Position numbers and translations under genes: made by a program
The notes under the pieces: model-generated
Seen by the model: only the letters and a program-made list of their open reading frames with translations
Databases searched by the model: none
What the model was told of the DNA's origin: nothing
Shown: piece after piece, positions 1 to 11,952 of the stretch
Position numbering within the stretch: position 1 is the stretch's first letter
Layout of the letters: the number at the start of each line of letters is the position of its first letter
Assembly: GCF_019880405.1 (NCBI RefSeq)
Contig: NZ_CP082269.1
Coordinates: 806,001 to 870,000, forward strand
From: Enterobacter sp. C2
Lineage (GTDB): Bacteria; Pseudomonadota; Gammaproteobacteria; Enterobacterales; Enterobacteriaceae
Reading direction: 5' to 3'
Length of the DNA stretch: 64,000 nucleotides

Positions 1-190
1 GAACCTCGGGATTATCAACCTGTTCCCTCTACCGGTGTTAGATGGGGGACACCTGCTGTTTTTAGCGATAGAGAAGCTAAAAGGCGGGCCGGTATCCGAG
101 CGGGTTCAAGACTTTAGTTATCGCATTGGCTCAATTTTGCTGGTGCTGTTAATGGGGCTTGCACTTTTCAATGATTTCTCTCGGTTATGA
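1..190 (+). CDS. rseP: RseP intramembrane zinc protease, C-terminal end (partial)
   Basis: The reading frame opens at base 2 and runs to TGA at 188-190, giving the last 62 residues of a site-2 protease; the 5' part lies outside the window. The segment contains [13 protein letters not shown], the second metal-binding (LDG) motif of the RseP/S2P family, followed by the last membrane helix. In E. coli RseP cleaves the anti-sigma factor RseA within the inner membrane to release sigma-E, and it clears signal peptide remnants. It sits directly upstream of bamA (29 bp gap), as in other enterobacteria. Identification rests on the motif, the C-terminal sequence and the gene order. Confidence 0.95.
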   Translation, partial: NLGIINLFPLPVLDGGHLLFLAIEKLKGGPVSERVQDFSYRIGSILLVLLMGLALFNDFSRL

Positions 191-219
191 GAGTTAGTTA
201 GGAAGAACGCATAATAACG

Positions 220-2637
220 ATGGCGATGAAAAAGTTGCTTATAGCGTCGCTGCTGTTTAGCAGCGCGACCGTATACGGTGCTGAAGGGTTCGTAGTGAAG
301 GATATTCATTTCGAAGGCTTACAGCGTGTCGCCGTTGGTGCGGCCCTCCTCAGTATGCCAGTGCGTCAGGGTGACACGGTGACTGATGAAGACATCAGTA
401 ATATTATCCGTGCGCTGTTTGCCACCGGCAACTTCGAGGACGTTCGCGTCCTGCGCGATGGTGATACGCTCCTCGTGCAGGTTAAAGAGCGTCCTACTAT
501 TGCCAGCATCACCTTTTCGGGCAACAAGTCCGTAAAAGATGACATGCTGAAGCAGAACCTCGAAGCCTCCGGCGTGCGCGTGGGTGAATCACTTGACCGC
601 ACCACCCTGGCCGATATCGAAAAAGGTCTGGAAGATTTCTACTACAGCGTCGGTAAGTACAGCGCCAGCGTGAAAGCGGTCGTTACGCCGCTGCCGCGTA
701 ACCGCGTCGACCTGAAGCTGGTCTTCCAGGAGGGCGTCTCCGCCAAAATCCAGCAGATCAACATCGTCGGTAACCATGCATTCAGTACCGAAGAGCTGAT
801 CTCAACCTTCCAGCTGCGCGATGAAGTGCCGTGGTGGAACGTGGTAGGCGATCGCAAATACCAGAAGCAGAAGCTGGCAGGCGATCTGGAAACGTTACGC
901 AGCTACTACCTCGATCGTGGCTACGCGCGTTTCAACATCGACTCTACTCAGGTCAGCCTGACGCCGGACAAAAAAGGCATCTACATTACCGTTAACGTCA
1001 CCGAAGGCGATCAGTACAAGCTTTCCAGCGTTGAAGTCAGCGGTAACCTGGCCGGCCACTCCGCCGAAATTGAGAGCCTGACGAAAATTCAGCCAGGCGA
1101 GCTCTATAACGGCACCAAAGTGACCAAGATGGAAGACGACATCAAGAAGCTTCTGGGTCGCTATGGCTACGCCTACCCGCGCGTACAGTCTCAGCCTGAG
1201 ATCAACGACGCGGATAAGACCGTGAAGCTGCACGTCAACGTCGATGCGGGCAACCGCTACTACGTGCGCAAGATCCGCTTTGAGGGTAACGATACATCCA
1301 AAGATGCCGTTCTGCGCCGTGAAATGCGTCAGATGGAAGGCGCATGGCTGGGCAGCGATCTGGTCGATCAGGGTAAAGAGCGTCTGAACCGTCTCGGCTA
1401 CTTCGAAACGGTGGATACCGATACCCAGCGCGTATCAGGCAGCCCGGACCAGGTTGACGTGGTCTACAAGGTCAAAGAGCGTAACACCGGTAGCTTCAAC
1501 TTCGGCGTAGGCTACGGCACCGAGAGCGGCGTGAGCTTCCAGGTCGGCGTCCAGCAGGATAACTGGCTGGGTACCGGTTACTCGGTCGGGATCAACGGCA
1601 CCAAGAACGACTATCAGACCTACTCTGAGCTGTCTGTGACCAACCCGTACTTCACCGTTGACGGCGTGAGCCTCGGTGGTCGTATCTTCTATAATGACTT
1701 CGAAGCGGATGATGCGGACCTGTCGTCGTACACCAACAAGAGCTACGGCCTTGACGGTACGCTGGGCTTCCCGGTCAACGAGTACAATACCCTGCGCCTC
1801 GGCTTAGGTTACGTGCACAACGACCTCTCCAACATGGAGCCGCAGGTGGCCATGTGGCGTTATCTCGACTCGGTGGGGCAGAGCGCCAACACCCAGGACA
1901 ACGATAACGGCTACAGCGCAGACGACTTCACCTTTAACTACGGCTGGACTTACAACCATCTTGACCGCGGCTACTTCCCGACGGACGGCTCGCGCGTCAA
2001 CCTGAACGGTAAGGTCACCGTACCGGGTTCGGATAACGAGTTCTACAAGGTTACCCTGGACACCGCGACCTACGTCCCGCTGGATGACGATCACAAGTGG
2101 GTGGTTCTGGGCCGTACCCGTTGGGGCTACGGTGATGGCTTAGGCGGCAAAGAGATGCCGTTCTATGAGAACTTCTACGCCGGCGGCTCCAGCACCGTGC
2201 GTGGCTTCCAGTCCAACAACATCGGTCCGAAAGCGGTCTACTACGGTGGTAACAACCAGGAGAACTGCCAGACGAGCCAGCCAGGCGCTCTCTGTAAGTC
2301 TGATGATGCTGTCGGCGGTAACGCCATGGGCGTCGCCAGCCTGGAAGTGATCACTCCGACGCCGTTCGTGAGCGAGAAGTATGCTAACTCGATCCGTACC
2401 TCGGTCTTCTGGGATGCGGGCACGGTGTGGGATACTAACTGGGAAGATACGACAGCGACGAGAAATGCTGGCGTGCCGGACTATAGCGATCCGAGCAACA
2501 TCCGTATGTCTGCGGGTGTTGCACTACAATGGATGTCTCCGCTGGGGCCGTTGGTCTTCTCCTACGCCCAGCCGTTTAAGAAATACGAAGGAGACAAAGC
2601 AGAACAGTTCCAGTTTAACATTGGTAAAACCTGGTAA
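220..2637 (+). CDS. bamA: BamA outer membrane protein assembly factor
   Basis: Core subunit of the BAM complex, which folds and inserts beta-barrel proteins into the outer membrane. The 805-residue product has a signal peptide of about 20 residues ([20 protein letters not shown]), five POTRA domains to about residue 420, then a 16-strand barrel. The conserved VRGF loop motif is at residues 660-663 and the C-terminus is an outer-membrane signature ending in Trp. Length is close to the E. coli protein (810). The neighbours rseP and skp are the standard context: BamA builds the machine and Skp is its periplasmic chaperone. The Met-Ala-Met start matches known BamA proteins. No anomaly seen. Confidence 0.98.
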   Translation: MAMKKLLIASLLFSSATVYGAEGFVVKDIHFEGLQRVAVGAALLSMPVRQGDTVTDEDISNIIRALFATGNFEDVRVLRDGDTLLVQVKERPTIASITFSGNKSVKDDMLKQNLEASGVRVGESLDRTTLADIEKGLEDFYYSVGKYSASVKAVVTPLPRNRVDLKLVFQEGVSAKIQQINIVGNHAFSTEELISTFQLRDEVPWWNVVGDRKYQKQKLAGDLETLRSYYLDRGYARFNIDSTQVSLTPDKKGIYITVNVTEGDQYKLSSVEVSGNLAGHSAEIESLTKIQPGELYNGTKVTKMEDDIKKLLGRYGYAYPRVQSQPEINDADKTVKLHVNVDAGNRYYVRKIRFEGNDTSKDAVLRREMRQMEGAWLGSDLVDQGKERLNRLGYFETVDTDTQRVSGSPDQVDVVYKVKERNTGSFNFGVGYGTESGVSFQVGVQQDNWLGTGYSVGINGTKNDYQTYSELSVTNPYFTVDGVSLGGRIFYNDFEADDADLSSYTNKSYGLDGTLGFPVNEYNTLRLGLGYVHNDLSNMEPQVAMWRYLDSVGQSANTQDNDNGYSADDFTFNYGWTYNHLDRGYFPTDGSRVNLNGKVTVPGSDNEFYKVTLDTATYVPLDDDHKWVVLGRTRWGYGDGLGGKEMPFYENFYAGGSSTVRGFQSNNIGPKAVYYGGNNQENCQTSQPGALCKSDDAVGGNAMGVASLEVITPTPFVSEKYANSIRTSVFWDAGTVWDTNWEDTTATRNAGVPDYSDPSNIRMSAGVALQWMSPLGPLVFSYAQPFKKYEGDKAEQFQFNIGKTW

Positions 2638-2753
2638 TTGCGCTGCGCAACGGAATGCACAGGTAGTGTAGCGCTGATGCAGGCGATCGAGAGGTCGCCT
2701 CGCCACGCAAAGAACGGTATCTACGGATACATTGGGATGGTAAGGAGTTTATT

Positions 2754-3248
2754 GTGAAAAAGTGGTTATTAGCTGCGGGTCTCGGTTTAGCGATGGTTAC
2801 CTCTGCTCAGGCAGCGGACAAAATTGCGATCGTTAACATGAACAGCCTGTTCCAGCAGGTCGCTCAGACTACCGGTGTGTCCAAAACGCTGGAAAACGAG
2901 TTCAAAGGCCGCGCCAGTGAACTGCAGAGCCAGGAAAACGATCTGCAGGGTAAAATGCAGCGTCTGCAGCGTGACGGCTCAACGATGAAAGCGTCCGATC
3001 GTAGCAAGATGGAAAAAGACATCATGTCTCAGCGCCAGGCTTTCTCTCAGAAAGCACAGGCATTTGAGCAGGATCGTGCGCGTCGTTCCAACGAAGAGCG
3101 TGGCAAACTGGTTAACCGTATCCAGTCTGCTGTGAAAAAAGTGGCAGCCGACCAGAGCATCGATCTGGTTGTTGACGCAAATACCGTTGCTTACAACAGC
3201 AGTGACGTAAAAGACATCACCGCTGATGTGCTGAAACAGGTTAAATAA
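2754..3248 (+). CDS. skp: Skp periplasmic chaperone (OmpH)
   Basis: Holds unfolded outer membrane proteins in the periplasm until BAM inserts them. Translation starts at GTG (2754), preceded by AAGGAG at 2741-2746; E. coli skp also uses GTG. The 164-residue precursor has a 20-residue signal peptide ending AQA before the mature ADKIAIVNM start. The middle, about residues 40-115, is rich in Gln, Lys, Arg and Glu in a heptad-like pattern, matching the coiled-coil tentacles of the trimer. The C-terminal [10 protein letters not shown] stretch is the conserved core strand. It lies between bamA and lpxD, 3 bp before lpxD, so it is probably co-transcribed. Confidence 0.97.
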   Translation: MKKWLLAAGLGLAMVTSAQAADKIAIVNMNSLFQQVAQTTGVSKTLENEFKGRASELQSQENDLQGKMQRLQRDGSTMKASDRSKMEKDIMSQRQAFSQKAQAFEQDRARRSNEERGKLVNRIQSAVKKVAADQSIDLVVDANTVAYNSSDVKDITADVLKQVK

Positions 3249-3251
3249 GTA

Positions 3252-4280
3252 ATGTCTACAATTCGACTGTCTGATTTAGCTCAACAGTTGGATGCAGAGT
3301 TACACGGTGATGGCGATATCGCCATCACCGGCGTTGCGTCCATGCAGTCCGCTAAAGCAGGTCAAATCACCTTCATGGTAAATCCAAAATACCGTGAACA
3401 TCTGGCTGCTTGCCAGGCCTCTGCTGTCGTGATGACGCAGGACGACCTTCCCTTTGCCCACGGCCCTGCGCTGGTAGTGAAAAACCCCTACCTGACGTAT
3501 GCCCGAATGGCACAAATTCTTGATACCACGCCGCAGCCGGCGCAGGACATCGCCCCGAGTGCGGTGATCGATCCCACGGCGAAGCTGGGTAAAAATGTCT
3601 CTGTTGGCGCAAACGCCGTTATCGAATCAGACGTCGAGCTGGGCGATAACGTGGTGATTGGCGCAGGCTGCTTCGTGGGTAAAAAGACAAAAATCGGTGC
3701 AGGCTCGCGTTTGTGGGCCAACGTGACCATTTACCACGAGATTGAAATCGGTGAAAATTGCCTTATTCAGTCCAGCACCGTGATCGGTGCGGATGGCTTT
3801 GGCTATGCCAACAATCGCGGCAACTGGGTGAAGATCCCCCAGCTTGGCCGGGTGATCATCGGCGATCGTGTTGAGATCGGTGCCTGTACCACCATTGACC
3901 GTGGTGCACTTGACGACACCATTATTGGCAACGGCGTTATCATTGATAATCAGTGTCAGATTGCACATAACGTCGTGATTGGCGACAATACCGCAGTTGC
4001 TGGCGGCGTCATCATGGCGGGCAGTTTAAAAATAGGCCGCTACTGTATGATTGGCGGTGCGAGCGTGATCAACGGTCACATGGAAATCTGCGATAAGGTC
4101 ACCGTAACGGGCATGGGGATGGTGATGCGTCCCATTACTGAACCGGGCGTCTACTCATCAGGTATCCCGCTGCAACCCAATAAAACCTGGCGAAAAACAG
4201 CAGCGCTGGTGATGAATATTGATGACATGAGCAAGCGTCTCAAGGCTCTTGAGCGCAAGGTCGTGTCGCAAGACGAATAA
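3252..4280 (+). CDS. lpxD: LpxD UDP-3-O-(3-hydroxyacyl)glucosamine N-acyltransferase
   Basis: Third step of lipid A synthesis: transfers a 3-hydroxyacyl chain from acyl-carrier protein to the amino group of UDP-3-O-acyl-glucosamine. The 342-residue protein has an N-terminal uridine-binding domain (1-100), a left-handed beta-helix of hexapeptide repeats (about 100-310) and a short C-terminal helix. The expected catalytic His is at residue 239 in [10 protein letters not shown]. It starts 3 bp after skp. The early coding region (3305-3330) forms a perfect 26-bp palindrome, described under findings. It belongs with fabZ, lpxA and lpxB downstream. Confidence 0.98.
   Translation: MSTIRLSDLAQQLDAELHGDGDIAITGVASMQSAKAGQITFMVNPKYREHLAACQASAVVMTQDDLPFAHGPALVVKNPYLTYARMAQILDTTPQPAQDIAPSAVIDPTAKLGKNVSVGANAVIESDVELGDNVVIGAGCFVGKKTKIGAGSRLWANVTIYHEIEIGENCLIQSSTVIGADGFGYANNRGNWVKIPQLGRVIIGDRVEIGACTTIDRGALDDTIIGNGVIIDNQCQIAHNVVIGDNTAVAGGVIMAGSLKIGRYCMIGGASVINGHMEICDKVTVTGMGMVMRPITEPGVYSSGIPLQPNKTWRKTAALVMNIDDMSKRLKALERKVVSQDE
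3305..3330. repeat. Perfect 26-bp palindrome inside lpxD
   Basis: Each half is CGGTGATGGCGAT or its complement, meeting at a central GATATC. It lies within codons 18-27 of lpxD (around Gly-Asp-Gly-Asp-Ile-Ala-Ile-Thr), so it may reflect codon choice alone. In mRNA it could fold as a hairpin near the start of the gene. Confidence 0.9.
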
Positions 4281-4380
4281 TTCACCCGTTTTACGCCCAA
4301 ACTTCTCGGCCTGACGGCATTAGATTGCCGCAGGCCGTGTTATTATTGCCATTCAGTATTTTTTTGACAGGAAGAGTATT

Positions 4381-4836
4381 TTGACTACTGACACTCATAC
4401 TCTGCACATTGAAGAGATTTTAGAGCTTCTGCCGCACCGCTACCCGTTTTTACTGGTTGACCGCGTGCTGGATTTCGAAGAAGGTCGTTTTCTGCGCGCA
4501 GTAAAAAATGTTTCGGTTAATGAACCCTTTTTCCAGGGCCACTTCCCTGGTAAACCGATTTTTCCAGGCGTTTTGATTCTGGAAGCCATGGCTCAGGCCA
4601 CCGGCATTCTGGCATTTAAAAGCGTAGGAAAACTGGAACCTGGTGAGCTGTACTACTTTGCCGGTATCGATGAAGCCCGCTTCAAACGTCCGGTAGTGCC
4701 AGGAGATCAGATGATCATGGAAGTCACGTTTGAGAAAACGCGCCGTGGTCTGACCCGCTTTAAAGGCGTGGCAACGGTCGACGGTAAAGTTGTTTGTGAA
4801 GCTACTATGATGTGTGCACGTAGCCGGGAGGCCTGA
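4381..4836 (+). CDS. fabZ: FabZ 3-hydroxyacyl-[acyl carrier protein] dehydratase
   Basis: Dehydrates 3-hydroxyacyl-ACP in fatty acid elongation and competes with LpxA for 3-hydroxymyristoyl-ACP, so it helps set the balance of phospholipid and lipid A. The start is TTG at 4381 after AGGAAG (4370-4375). The 151-residue hot-dog-fold protein carries the active-site His54 in GHFPGKP and Glu68 in LILEAMAQ. It is separated from lpxD by 100 bp and sits 3 bp before lpxA. Sequence is almost identical to E. coli FabZ throughout. Confidence 0.98.
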   Translation: MTTDTHTLHIEEILELLPHRYPFLLVDRVLDFEEGRFLRAVKNVSVNEPFFQGHFPGKPIFPGVLILEAMAQATGILAFKSVGKLEPGELYYFAGIDEARFKRPVVPGDQMIMEVTFEKTRRGLTRFKGVATVDGKVVCEATMMCARSREA

Positions 4837-4839
4837 TAC

Positions 4840-5628
4840 GTGATTGATAAAACTGCCTTTGTTCATCCTACCGCCATCGTGGAAGAGGGTGCCGTTATTG
4901 GCGCTAACGCCCACATTGGCCCGTTCTGTATTGTTGGACCCCATGTTGAAATTGGTGAGGGTACCGTACTGAAGTCTCACGTTGTCGTAAATGGCCACAC
5001 CAAAATTGGTCGCGACAACGAGATCTATCAGTTCGCCTCCATCGGTGAAGTGAACCAGGATCTCAAATATGCTGGCGAACCGACCCGGGTGGAAATTGGC
5101 GATCGTAACCGCATTCGCGAAAGCGTAACCATTCACCGTGGTACCGAACAGGGCGGTGGTTTGACGAAGGTGGGCAGCGGTAACCTGCTGATGATCAACG
5201 CACACGTTGCGCACGATTGTACGGTAGGGAACAACTGTATCCTCGCTAACAATGCGACGTTAGCGGGCCACGTTTCGGTCGACGATCATGCCATCATCGG
5301 TGGCATGACGGCGGTGCACCAGTTCTGCATCATCGGTGCGCACGTGATGGTGGGCGGCTGCTCTGGCGTTGCCCAGGACGTGCCACCGTATGTGATTGCC
5401 CAGGGCAACCACGCCACGCCGTTCGGGGTTAACATCGAAGGGCTGAAACGTCGCGGCTTCAGCCGTGAAGCGCTGATTGCCATTCGCAACGCCTACAAGC
5501 TGCTTTACCGCAGCGGTAAGACGCTGGAAGAGGTTAAGCCGGAGATCGCCGAGCTGGCGGAAGCGCACCCGGAAGTCCGCGCGTTCAGCGAGTTCTTTGA
5601 GCGCTCGACGCGGGGCCTGATCCGTTAA
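4840..5628 (+). CDS. lpxA: LpxA UDP-N-acetylglucosamine O-acyltransferase
   Basis: First step of lipid A synthesis: reversible transfer of 3-hydroxymyristate from ACP to the 3-OH of UDP-GlcNAc in the cytoplasm. The 262-residue protein starts at GTG (4840) and is built of hexapeptide repeats up to about residue 185, followed by a helical C-terminal domain. The catalytic His125 is present in NAHVAHDC. The stop codon TAA overlaps the lpxB ATG by one base (TAATG at 5626-5630), indicating translational coupling. Length equals the E. coli enzyme. Confidence 0.98.
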   Translation: MIDKTAFVHPTAIVEEGAVIGANAHIGPFCIVGPHVEIGEGTVLKSHVVVNGHTKIGRDNEIYQFASIGEVNQDLKYAGEPTRVEIGDRNRIRESVTIHRGTEQGGGLTKVGSGNLLMINAHVAHDCTVGNNCILANNATLAGHVSVDDHAIIGGMTAVHQFCIIGAHVMVGGCSGVAQDVPPYVIAQGNHATPFGVNIEGLKRRGFSREALIAIRNAYKLLYRSGKTLEEVKPEIAELAEAHPEVRAFSEFFERSTRGLIR

Positions 5629-6776
5629 TGGTTGACGATCGTCCGCTTACGATTGCCCTGGTCGCCGGAGAAACCTCCGGCGATATTCTTGGTGCCGGTC
5701 TTATCCGTGCGCTCAAGCAGCGCGTGCCCAATGCCCGCTTTGTCGGCGTGGCAGGCCCGCTGATGCAGGCCGAGGGCTGCGAGGCCTGGTACGAGATGGA
5801 AGAGCTGGCGGTGATGGGTATCGTAGAGGTCCTGGGCCGACTGCGTCGCCTTTTGCATATCCGCGCCGATCTGACCCGCCGCTTTACCGCGCTTAAGCCG
5901 GACGTTTTTGTCGGCATCGACGCCCCGGATTTCAACATTACCCTTGAGGGCAACCTCAAACAGCAGGGTATTAAAACGATTCACTACGTCAGCCCCTCTG
6001 TCTGGGCCTGGCGACAGAAACGCGTTTTCAAAATAGGCAGATCCACCGATCTGGTGCTGGCTTTCCTGCCTTTCGAAAAAGCGTTTTATGACCGCTTTAA
6101 CGTGCCGTGCCGCTTTATCGGACATACCATGGCAGATGCCATGCCGCTGGATCCCGATAAAAATGCCGCGCGCGACGCGCTTGGGCTTTCGCACGACGCC
6201 CACTGTCTGGCCCTGCTGCCAGGCAGCCGCGGCGCGGAAGTCGAGATGCTCAGCGCTGACTTCCTGCGCACCGCGCAGATCCTGCGCCAGCACTATCCTG
6301 ATTTAGAAGTGGTCGTGCCGCTGGTCAACGCTAAGCGCCGGGAGCAGTTCGAACGCATCAAAGCCGAGGTTGCGCCTGATCTGGTGGTTCATCTGCTGGA
6401 TGGCAAAGGCCGCGAGGCGATGGTGGCCAGCGACGCCGCACTGCTGGCCTCCGGTACCGCCGCGCTAGAGTGCATGCTGGCAAAATGCCCGATGGTTGTC
6501 GGCTATCGCATGAAGCCGTTTACCTTCTGGCTGGCAAAACGGCTGGTGAAAACCGACTACGTTTCGTTGCCTAACCTGCTGGCCGGGCGCGAGCTGGTGA
6601 AAGAGCTGCTGCAGGACGAGTGTCAGCCGCAGCTGCTGGCGGATGCGCTGCTGCCGCTGCTGGCCCGGGGCAACACCAGCCACGCCATGCATGACACCTT
6701 CCGTGAACTGCATCAGCAGATCCGCTGCAATGCAGACGAACAGGCGGCGGATGCTGTGCTGGAGCTAGCAAAATGA
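5628..6776 (+). CDS. lpxB: LpxB lipid-A-disaccharide synthase
   Basis: Glycosyltransferase (family GT19) that condenses 2,3-diacylglucosamine-1-phosphate with UDP-2,3-diacylglucosamine, forming the lipid A disaccharide at the inner face of the membrane. The 382-residue protein shows [12 protein letters not shown] near the N-terminus, [24 protein letters not shown] and [11 protein letters not shown], all hallmarks of the family. It overlaps lpxA by 1 bp and rnhB by 4 bp (ATGA), so the three genes are translated as a block. Confidence 0.97.
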   Translation: MVDDRPLTIALVAGETSGDILGAGLIRALKQRVPNARFVGVAGPLMQAEGCEAWYEMEELAVMGIVEVLGRLRRLLHIRADLTRRFTALKPDVFVGIDAPDFNITLEGNLKQQGIKTIHYVSPSVWAWRQKRVFKIGRSTDLVLAFLPFEKAFYDRFNVPCRFIGHTMADAMPLDPDKNAARDALGLSHDAHCLALLPGSRGAEVEMLSADFLRTAQILRQHYPDLEVVVPLVNAKRREQFERIKAEVAPDLVVHLLDGKGREAMVASDAALLASGTAALECMLAKCPMVVGYRMKPFTFWLAKRLVKTDYVSLPNLLAGRELVKELLQDECQPQLLADALLPLLARGNTSHAMHDTFRELHQQIRCNADEQAADAVLELAK

Positions 6777-7369
6777 ATGAATTTATCTATCCGCACCACC
6801 ACTTAGTGGCGGGTGTGGATGAGGTAGGCCGTGGCCCGCTGGTCGGCGCGGTCGTTACGGCGGCGGTGATCCTTGACCCTGCCAGGCCCATTATCGGCCT
6901 GAACGACTCCAAAAAGCTGAGTGAAAAACGCCGCCTGGCGCTGTTTGCTGAGATTCAGGAAAAAGCGCTATGCTGGAGTCTGGGCCGCGCCGAGCCGCAT
7001 GAAATTGACGAGCTGAACATTCTGCATGCGACCATGCTGGCAATGCAGCGCGCCGTGGCCGGGCTATCCGTTGTTCCCGAATACGTGCTGATCGACGGCA
7101 ACCGCTGTCCGGCCCTGCCTATGCCTTCCATGGCGGTGGTGAAAGGGGATAGCCGGGTAGCGGAAATTAGCGCGGCCTCCATTATTGCCAAAGTCACGCG
7201 CGATGCCGAGATGGCTGCGCTTGACCTGACGTTCCCTCAATATGGCTTTGCGCAGCATAAAGGGTATCCGACCGCTTTCCACCTGGAGAGACTGGCGGAG
7301 CACGGCGCGACAGAGCATCACCGGCGTAGCTTTGCGCCAGTAAAACGCGCACTGGGGCTGGTCTCCTGA
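6773..7369 (+). CDS. rnhB: RnhB ribonuclease HII
   Basis: Removes ribonucleotides from DNA, cutting 5' of single misincorporated rNMPs and within RNA:DNA hybrids. The 198-residue protein has the family signature [19 protein letters not shown] with the first two acidic catalytic residues, LNDSKKLS, and a later region with [19 protein letters not shown]. The start overlaps the lpxB stop (ATGA, 6773-6776). Followed after 32 bp by dnaE, linking the lpx cluster to the replication gene as in E. coli. Confidence 0.97.
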   Translation: MNEFIYPHHHLVAGVDEVGRGPLVGAVVTAAVILDPARPIIGLNDSKKLSEKRRLALFAEIQEKALCWSLGRAEPHEIDELNILHATMLAMQRAVAGLSVVPEYVLIDGNRCPALPMPSMAVVKGDSRVAEISAASIIAKVTRDAEMAALDLTFPQYGFAQHKGYPTAFHLERLAEHGATEHHRRSFAPVKRALGLVS

Positions 7370-7401
7370 TTGCTGCAGTAAACTAAGTAAACTGGAAGAA
7401 G

Positions 7402-10400
7402 ATGGCTGAACCACGTTTTGTCCACCTACGGGTGCACAGCGACTACTCCATGATCGATGGGCTGGCTAAGACCGGGCCGCTGGTAAAAAAGGCGGCCGCA
7501 TTGGGTCAGCCTGCACTGGCGATCACCGATTTTACCAACCTCTGCGGTCTGGTTAAGTTCTACGGAACGGGCCACGGGGCAGGGATTAAGCCAATCGTTG
7601 GGGCGGATTTTCATGTCCAGAGCGATATCATGGGCGACGAGTTTACCCAAATTACGGTGCTCGCGGCCAACAACACCGGCTACCAGAACCTGACGCTGCT
7701 CATCTCGCGTGCCTACCAGCGTGGCTACGGCGCGCTGGGGCCGTGGATCGACCGGGAGTGGCTGGCGGAGATGAACGAGGGGCTGATCCTGCTCTCCGGC
7801 GGACGTATGGGCGACGTGGGCAAAAGCCTGCTGCGCGGCAACGCGGCGCTGGTGGATCAGTGCGTGAGCTTCTACGAGACCCACTTCCCGGATCGCTTCT
7901 ATCTGGAGCTGATCCGTACCGGCCGTCCTGACGAAGAGAGCTACCTGCACGCGGCGGTAGAGCTGGCCCAGGAGCGTGGTCTGCCGGTCGTGGCGACCAA
8001 CGACGTCCGCTTTATCGACAGCGGCGATTTTGACGCCCACGAAATTCGCGTGGCGATTCACGACGGTTTTACCCTCGACGATCCCAAGCGCCCGCGCCTC
8101 TATTCGCCGCAGCAGTATATGCGCAGCGAAGAGGAGATGTGCGAGCTCTTCTCCGATATCCCGGAAGCGCTGGAGAACAGCGTCGAGATCGCCAAACGCT
8201 GCAACGTCACCGTGCGTCTCGGCGAGTATTTCCTGCCGCAGTTCCCCACCGGCGACATGACCACCGAAGATTTCCTGGTCCTGAAGTCGAAAGAGGGGCT
8301 GGAGGAGCGTCTGGAGTTCCTCTTCCCGGACCCGGCGGTGCGCGCCGAGAAGCGCCCCGCGTACGATGAGCGCCTCGACGTTGAGCTGAAAGTGATCAAC
8401 CAGATGGGCTTCCCGGGCTACTTCCTGATCGTAATGGAGTTCATCCAGTGGTCGAAGGATAACGGCGTCCCGGTAGGGCCAGGGCGTGGTTCCGGTGCAG
8501 GCTCGCTGGTCGCCTATGCGCTGAAGATCACCGACCTCGATCCGCTGGAATTTGACCTGCTGTTCGAACGCTTCCTGAACCCGGAACGTGTCTCGATGCC
8601 TGACTTCGACGTTGACTTCTGCATGGAGAAACGCGACCAGGTTATCGACCACGTGGCAGAGATGTACGGTCGCGAGGCGGTGTCACAGATTATCACCTTC
8701 GGTACGATGGCGGCGAAAGCGGTGATCCGCGACGTGGGCCGCGTGCTGGGCCACCCCTACGGCTTTGTGGATCGCATCTCCAAGCTGGTACCGCCGGATC
8801 CGGGCATGACCCTGGCAAAAGCCTTCGAGGCCGAGCCGCAGCTGCCGGAGATCTACGAGGCCGATGAAGAGGTCAGAGCCCTCATCGACATGGCGCGCAA
8901 GCTGGAAGGGGTGACGCGTAACGCCGGTAAGCACGCCGGTGGGGTGGTGATCGCCCCAACCAAAATTACCGATTTTGCGCCGCTCTACTGCGACGAAGCC
9001 GGGCAGCATCCGGTGACCCAGTTTGATAAGAACGACGTGGAATATGCGGGGCTGGTGAAGTTTGACTTCCTCGGCCTGCGTACGCTGACGATCATCGACT
9101 GGGCGCTGAAGATGATTAACCCGCGCCGGGCGAAGCAGGGGCTGGAGCCGATTGATATCGCCGCCATCCCCCTCGACGACAAGAAAAGTTTTGATATGCT
9201 GCAGCGCTCGGAGACCACCGCGGTCTTCCAGCTTGAATCCCGCGGCATGAAGGATCTGATTAAACGCCTGCAGCCCGACTGCTTCGAAGATATGATCGCC
9301 CTGGTGGCCCTGTTCCGCCCTGGTCCGTTGCAGTCCGGGATGGTAGATAACTTTATCGACCGTAAGCACGGCCGGGAAGAGATCTCCTATCCTGATGTGC
9401 AGTGGCAGCACGAGTGCCTGAAGCCAGTGCTGGAGCCGACCTACGGCATTATCCTCTATCAGGAACAGGTGATGCAGATTGCCCAGGAGCTCTCCGGCTA
9501 TACGCTGGGCGGCGCGGACATGCTGCGCCGTGCGATGGGTAAGAAGAAGCCAGAAGAGATGGCCAAGCAGCGCTCGGTCTTTGAAGACGGGGCGAGAAAG
9601 AACGGAATTGACGGTGAGCTGGCGATCAAAATCTTTGACCTGGTAGAGAAATTCGCCGGCTACGGATTTAACAAATCGCACTCCGCTGCCTATGCTTTGG
9701 TGTCGTACCAAACGCTGTGGCTGAAGGCCCACTATCCCGCTGAGTTTATGGCGGCGGTCATGACGGCGGATATGGACAACACCGAGAAGGTGGTCGGGCT
9801 GGTGGATGAGTGCTGGCGGATGGGGTTAAAGATCCTGCCGCCGGATATCAACTCCGGGCTGTACCATTTTCACGTTAACGACGACGGCGAGATTGTCTAC
9901 GGGATCGGCGCAATCAAGGGCGTGGGTGAAGGCCCGATTGAAGCCATTCTGGAAGCGCGAAATAAAGACGGCTACTTCCGTGAGCTGTTCGACCTTTGCG
10001 CCCGCACCGACACCAAAAAGCTTAACCGTCGGGTGCTGGAGAAGCTGATTATGTCCGGGGCGTTTGACCGCCTTGGGCCGCACCGTGCCGCGCTGATGAA
10101 CTCGCTGAACGATGCGCTAAAGGCCGCCGATCAGCATGCCAAGGCAGAGGCAATCGGTCAGGCGGATATGTTCGGCGTGCTGGCGGAGGAGCCGGCGCAG
10201 ATCGAGCAGTCCTATGCCAACTGCCAGCGCTGGCCAGAGCAGGTGGTGCTGGACGGGGAGCGTGAGACGTTGGGGCTCTACCTGACGGGCCACCCGATTA
10301 CCCAGTATTTAAAAGAGATTGAGCGCTATGTCGGCGGGCTTCGGCTCAAAGACATGCACCCCACAGAGCGTGGTAAGATCACCACCGCTGCGGGGCTCGT

Positions 10401-10884
10401 CATTGCGGCGCGGGTTATGGTCACCAAGCGCGGCAATCGTATCGGTATCTGTACGTTGGATGACCGTTCCGGCCGTCTGGAGGTAATGTTATTCACCGAC
10501 GCGCTGGATAAATACCAGCAATTGCTGGAAAAAGACCGCATACTCATCGTCAGCGGACAGGTCAGCTTTGATGACTTCAGCGGGGGGCTTAAAATGACCG
10601 CCCGCGAAGTGATGGACATTGACGAAGCCCGGGAAAAATATGCTCGCGGGCTTGCTATCTCGCTGACGGACAGGCAAATTGATGACCAGCTTTTAAACCG
10701 ACTCCGTCAGTCTCTGGAACCCCACCGTTCGGGAACAATTCCAGTGCATCTCTACTACCAGAGAGCGGATGCGCGCGCCCGGTTGCGCTTTGGTGCAACA
10801 TGGCGCGTCTCTCCGAGCGATCGTTTACTTAACGATCTGCGTGGCCTGGTTGGCTCGGAGCAGGTGGAACTAGAGTTTGACTAA
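7402..10884 (+). CDS. dnaE: DnaE DNA polymerase III alpha subunit
   Basis: Catalytic subunit of the replicative polymerase. The 1160-residue product equals the E. coli length. It begins with a PHP domain ([16 protein letters not shown]), followed by palm, thumb and fingers, then a helix-hairpin-helix/OB-fold and tau-binding C-terminal region. The three catalytic aspartates are at residues 401 and 403 (PDFDVDFC) and 555 (KFDFLGL). The FGYNKSH-like region appears as [14 protein letters not shown]. The start ATG at 7402 follows GGAAGAAG. accA follows after 12 bp. The proofreading partner dnaQ lies elsewhere in this window (37556). Confidence 0.98.
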   Translation: MAEPRFVHLRVHSDYSMIDGLAKTGPLVKKAAALGQPALAITDFTNLCGLVKFYGTGHGAGIKPIVGADFHVQSDIMGDEFTQITVLAANNTGYQNLTLLISRAYQRGYGALGPWIDREWLAEMNEGLILLSGGRMGDVGKSLLRGNAALVDQCVSFYETHFPDRFYLELIRTGRPDEESYLHAAVELAQERGLPVVATNDVRFIDSGDFDAHEIRVAIHDGFTLDDPKRPRLYSPQQYMRSEEEMCELFSDIPEALENSVEIAKRCNVTVRLGEYFLPQFPTGDMTTEDFLVLKSKEGLEERLEFLFPDPAVRAEKRPAYDERLDVELKVINQMGFPGYFLIVMEFIQWSKDNGVPVGPGRGSGAGSLVAYALKITDLDPLEFDLLFERFLNPERVSMPDFDVDFCMEKRDQVIDHVAEMYGREAVSQIITFGTMAAKAVIRDVGRVLGHPYGFVDRISKLVPPDPGMTLAKAFEAEPQLPEIYEADEEVRALIDMARKLEGVTRNAGKHAGGVVIAPTKITDFAPLYCDEAGQHPVTQFDKNDVEYAGLVKFDFLGLRTLTIIDWALKMINPRRAKQGLEPIDIAAIPLDDKKSFDMLQRSETTAVFQLESRGMKDLIKRLQPDCFEDMIALVALFRPGPLQSGMVDNFIDRKHGREEISYPDVQWQHECLKPVLEPTYGIILYQEQVMQIAQELSGYTLGGADMLRRAMGKKKPEEMAKQRSVFEDGARKNGIDGELAIKIFDLVEKFAGYGFNKSHSAAYALVSYQTLWLKAHYPAEFMAAVMTADMDNTEKVVGLVDECWRMGLKILPPDINSGLYHFHVNDDGEIVYGIGAIKGVGEGPIEAILEARNKDGYFRELFDLCARTDTKKLNRRVLEKLIMSGAFDRLGPHRAALMNSLNDALKAADQHAKAEAIGQADMFGVLAEEPAQIEQSYANCQRWPEQVVLDGERETLGLYLTGHPITQYLKEIERYVGGLRLKDMHPTERGKITTAAGLVIAARVMVTKRGNRIGICTLDDRSGRLEVMLFTDALDKYQQLLEKDRILIVSGQVSFDDFSGGLKMTAREVMDIDEAREKYARGLAISLTDRQIDDQLLNRLRQSLEPHRSGTIPVHLYYQRADARARLRFGATWRVSPSDRLLNDLRGLVGSEQVELEFD

Positions 10885-10896
10885 TACAGGAATACT

Positions 10897-11856
10897 ATGA
10901 GTCTGAATTTCCTTGATTTCGAACAGCCGATCGCCGAGCTGGAAGCGAAAATCGATTCCCTGACGGCTGTGAGCCGCCAGGATGAAAAACTGGATATTAA
11001 CATCGACGAAGAGGTGCATCGTCTGCGCGAAAAAAGCGTAGAGCTGACGCGCAAAATCTTTGCCGATCTCGGCGCATGGCAGGTCGCGCAACTGGCGCGC
11101 CATCCACAGCGTCCGTACACCCTGGATTATGTCCGCCTGGCGTTTGATGAGTTCGACGAGCTGGCCGGTGACCGCGCCTACGCTGACGATAAAGCCATCG
11201 TGGGCGGTATCGCGCGTCTGGACGGGCGTCCGGTGATGATCATTGGTCATCAGAAAGGGCGTGAAACCAAAGAAAAAATCCGCCGTAACTTCGGTATGCC
11301 AGCGCCGGAGGGCTACCGTAAAGCGCTGCGCCTGATGGAGATGGCCGAGCGTTTCAACATGCCGATCATCACCTTCATCGACACCCCGGGTGCTTACCCA
11401 GGCGTAGGTGCGGAAGAGCGCGGCCAGTCTGAAGCCATCGCCCGCAACCTGCGTGAGATGTCGCGTCTGAACGTGCCGGTGATCTGCACCGTTATTGGTG
11501 AAGGCGGCTCCGGCGGCGCGCTGGCTATCGGCGTGGGCGACAAAGTTAACATGCTGCAGTACAGCACCTACTCGGTTATCTCCCCGGAAGGCTGTGCGTC
11601 TATTCTGTGGAAGAGCGCCGATAAAGCGCCGCTGGCGGCAGAGGCGATGGGCATTATCGCTCCGCGTCTGAAAGAGCTGAAGCTGATCGACTCCATCATT
11701 CCAGAGCCGCTGGGTGGCGCGCACCGCAACCCAGAGGCCATTGCCGCGTCGCTGAAGGCGCAGCTGCTGGAGGATCTGGCCGATCTGGACGTGTTGAACA
11801 AAGAGGAGCTGCGTGACCGTCGTTACCAGCGCCTGATGAGCTATGGCTACGCCTGA
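10897..11856 (+). CDS. accA: AccA acetyl-CoA carboxylase carboxyltransferase alpha subunit
   Basis: With AccD forms the carboxyltransferase that moves CO2 from biotinyl-AccB to acetyl-CoA, the committed step of fatty acid synthesis. The 319-residue protein contains the crotonase-like core with [30 protein letters not shown] and [13 protein letters not shown] (oxyanion-hole glycines). It starts 12 bp after dnaE with AGGAATACT before ATG, consistent with co-transcription. A REP-like hairpin follows the gene. Length matches E. coli. Confidence 0.98.
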   Translation: MSLNFLDFEQPIAELEAKIDSLTAVSRQDEKLDINIDEEVHRLREKSVELTRKIFADLGAWQVAQLARHPQRPYTLDYVRLAFDEFDELAGDRAYADDKAIVGGIARLDGRPVMIIGHQKGRETKEKIRRNFGMPAPEGYRKALRLMEMAERFNMPIITFIDTPGAYPGVGAEERGQSEAIARNLREMSRLNVPVICTVIGEGGSGGALAIGVGDKVNMLQYSTYSVISPEGCASILWKSADKAPLAAEAMGIIAPRLKELKLIDSIIPEPLGGAHRNPEAIAASLKAQLLEDLADLDVLNKEELRDRRYQRLMSYGYA

Positions 11857-11867
11857 TCTCTGTAGAA

Positions 11868-11901
11868 TGCCGGGCGGCGCTCACGCGTGCCCGGCCTACA
11901 A
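11868..11901. repeat. REP-like inverted repeat after accA
   Basis: TGCCGGGCGGCGCTCACGCG is followed by TGCCCGGCCTACAAA: a GC-rich stem (GCCGGGC with GCCCGGC) and the CCTACAA tail typical of enterobacterial REP elements. It sits just 3' of accA and may stabilise the mRNA end. A related REP pair lies after dinB (47680-47752). Confidence 0.75.
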
Positions 11902-11952
11902 AACCCGCTCGCCTCAACTATGCTTACCTGTGAATTCGCACGGAGGTAAGCA

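Noticed and set aside
7426..8652. 408-codon minus-strand frame inside dnaE
   Set aside because: Exactly antisense to the PHP and palm coding region; high-GC codon structure leaves the opposite strand open. No family similarity.
8683..9732. 349-codon minus-strand frame inside dnaE
   Set aside because: Shadow frame antisense to conserved polymerase motifs.
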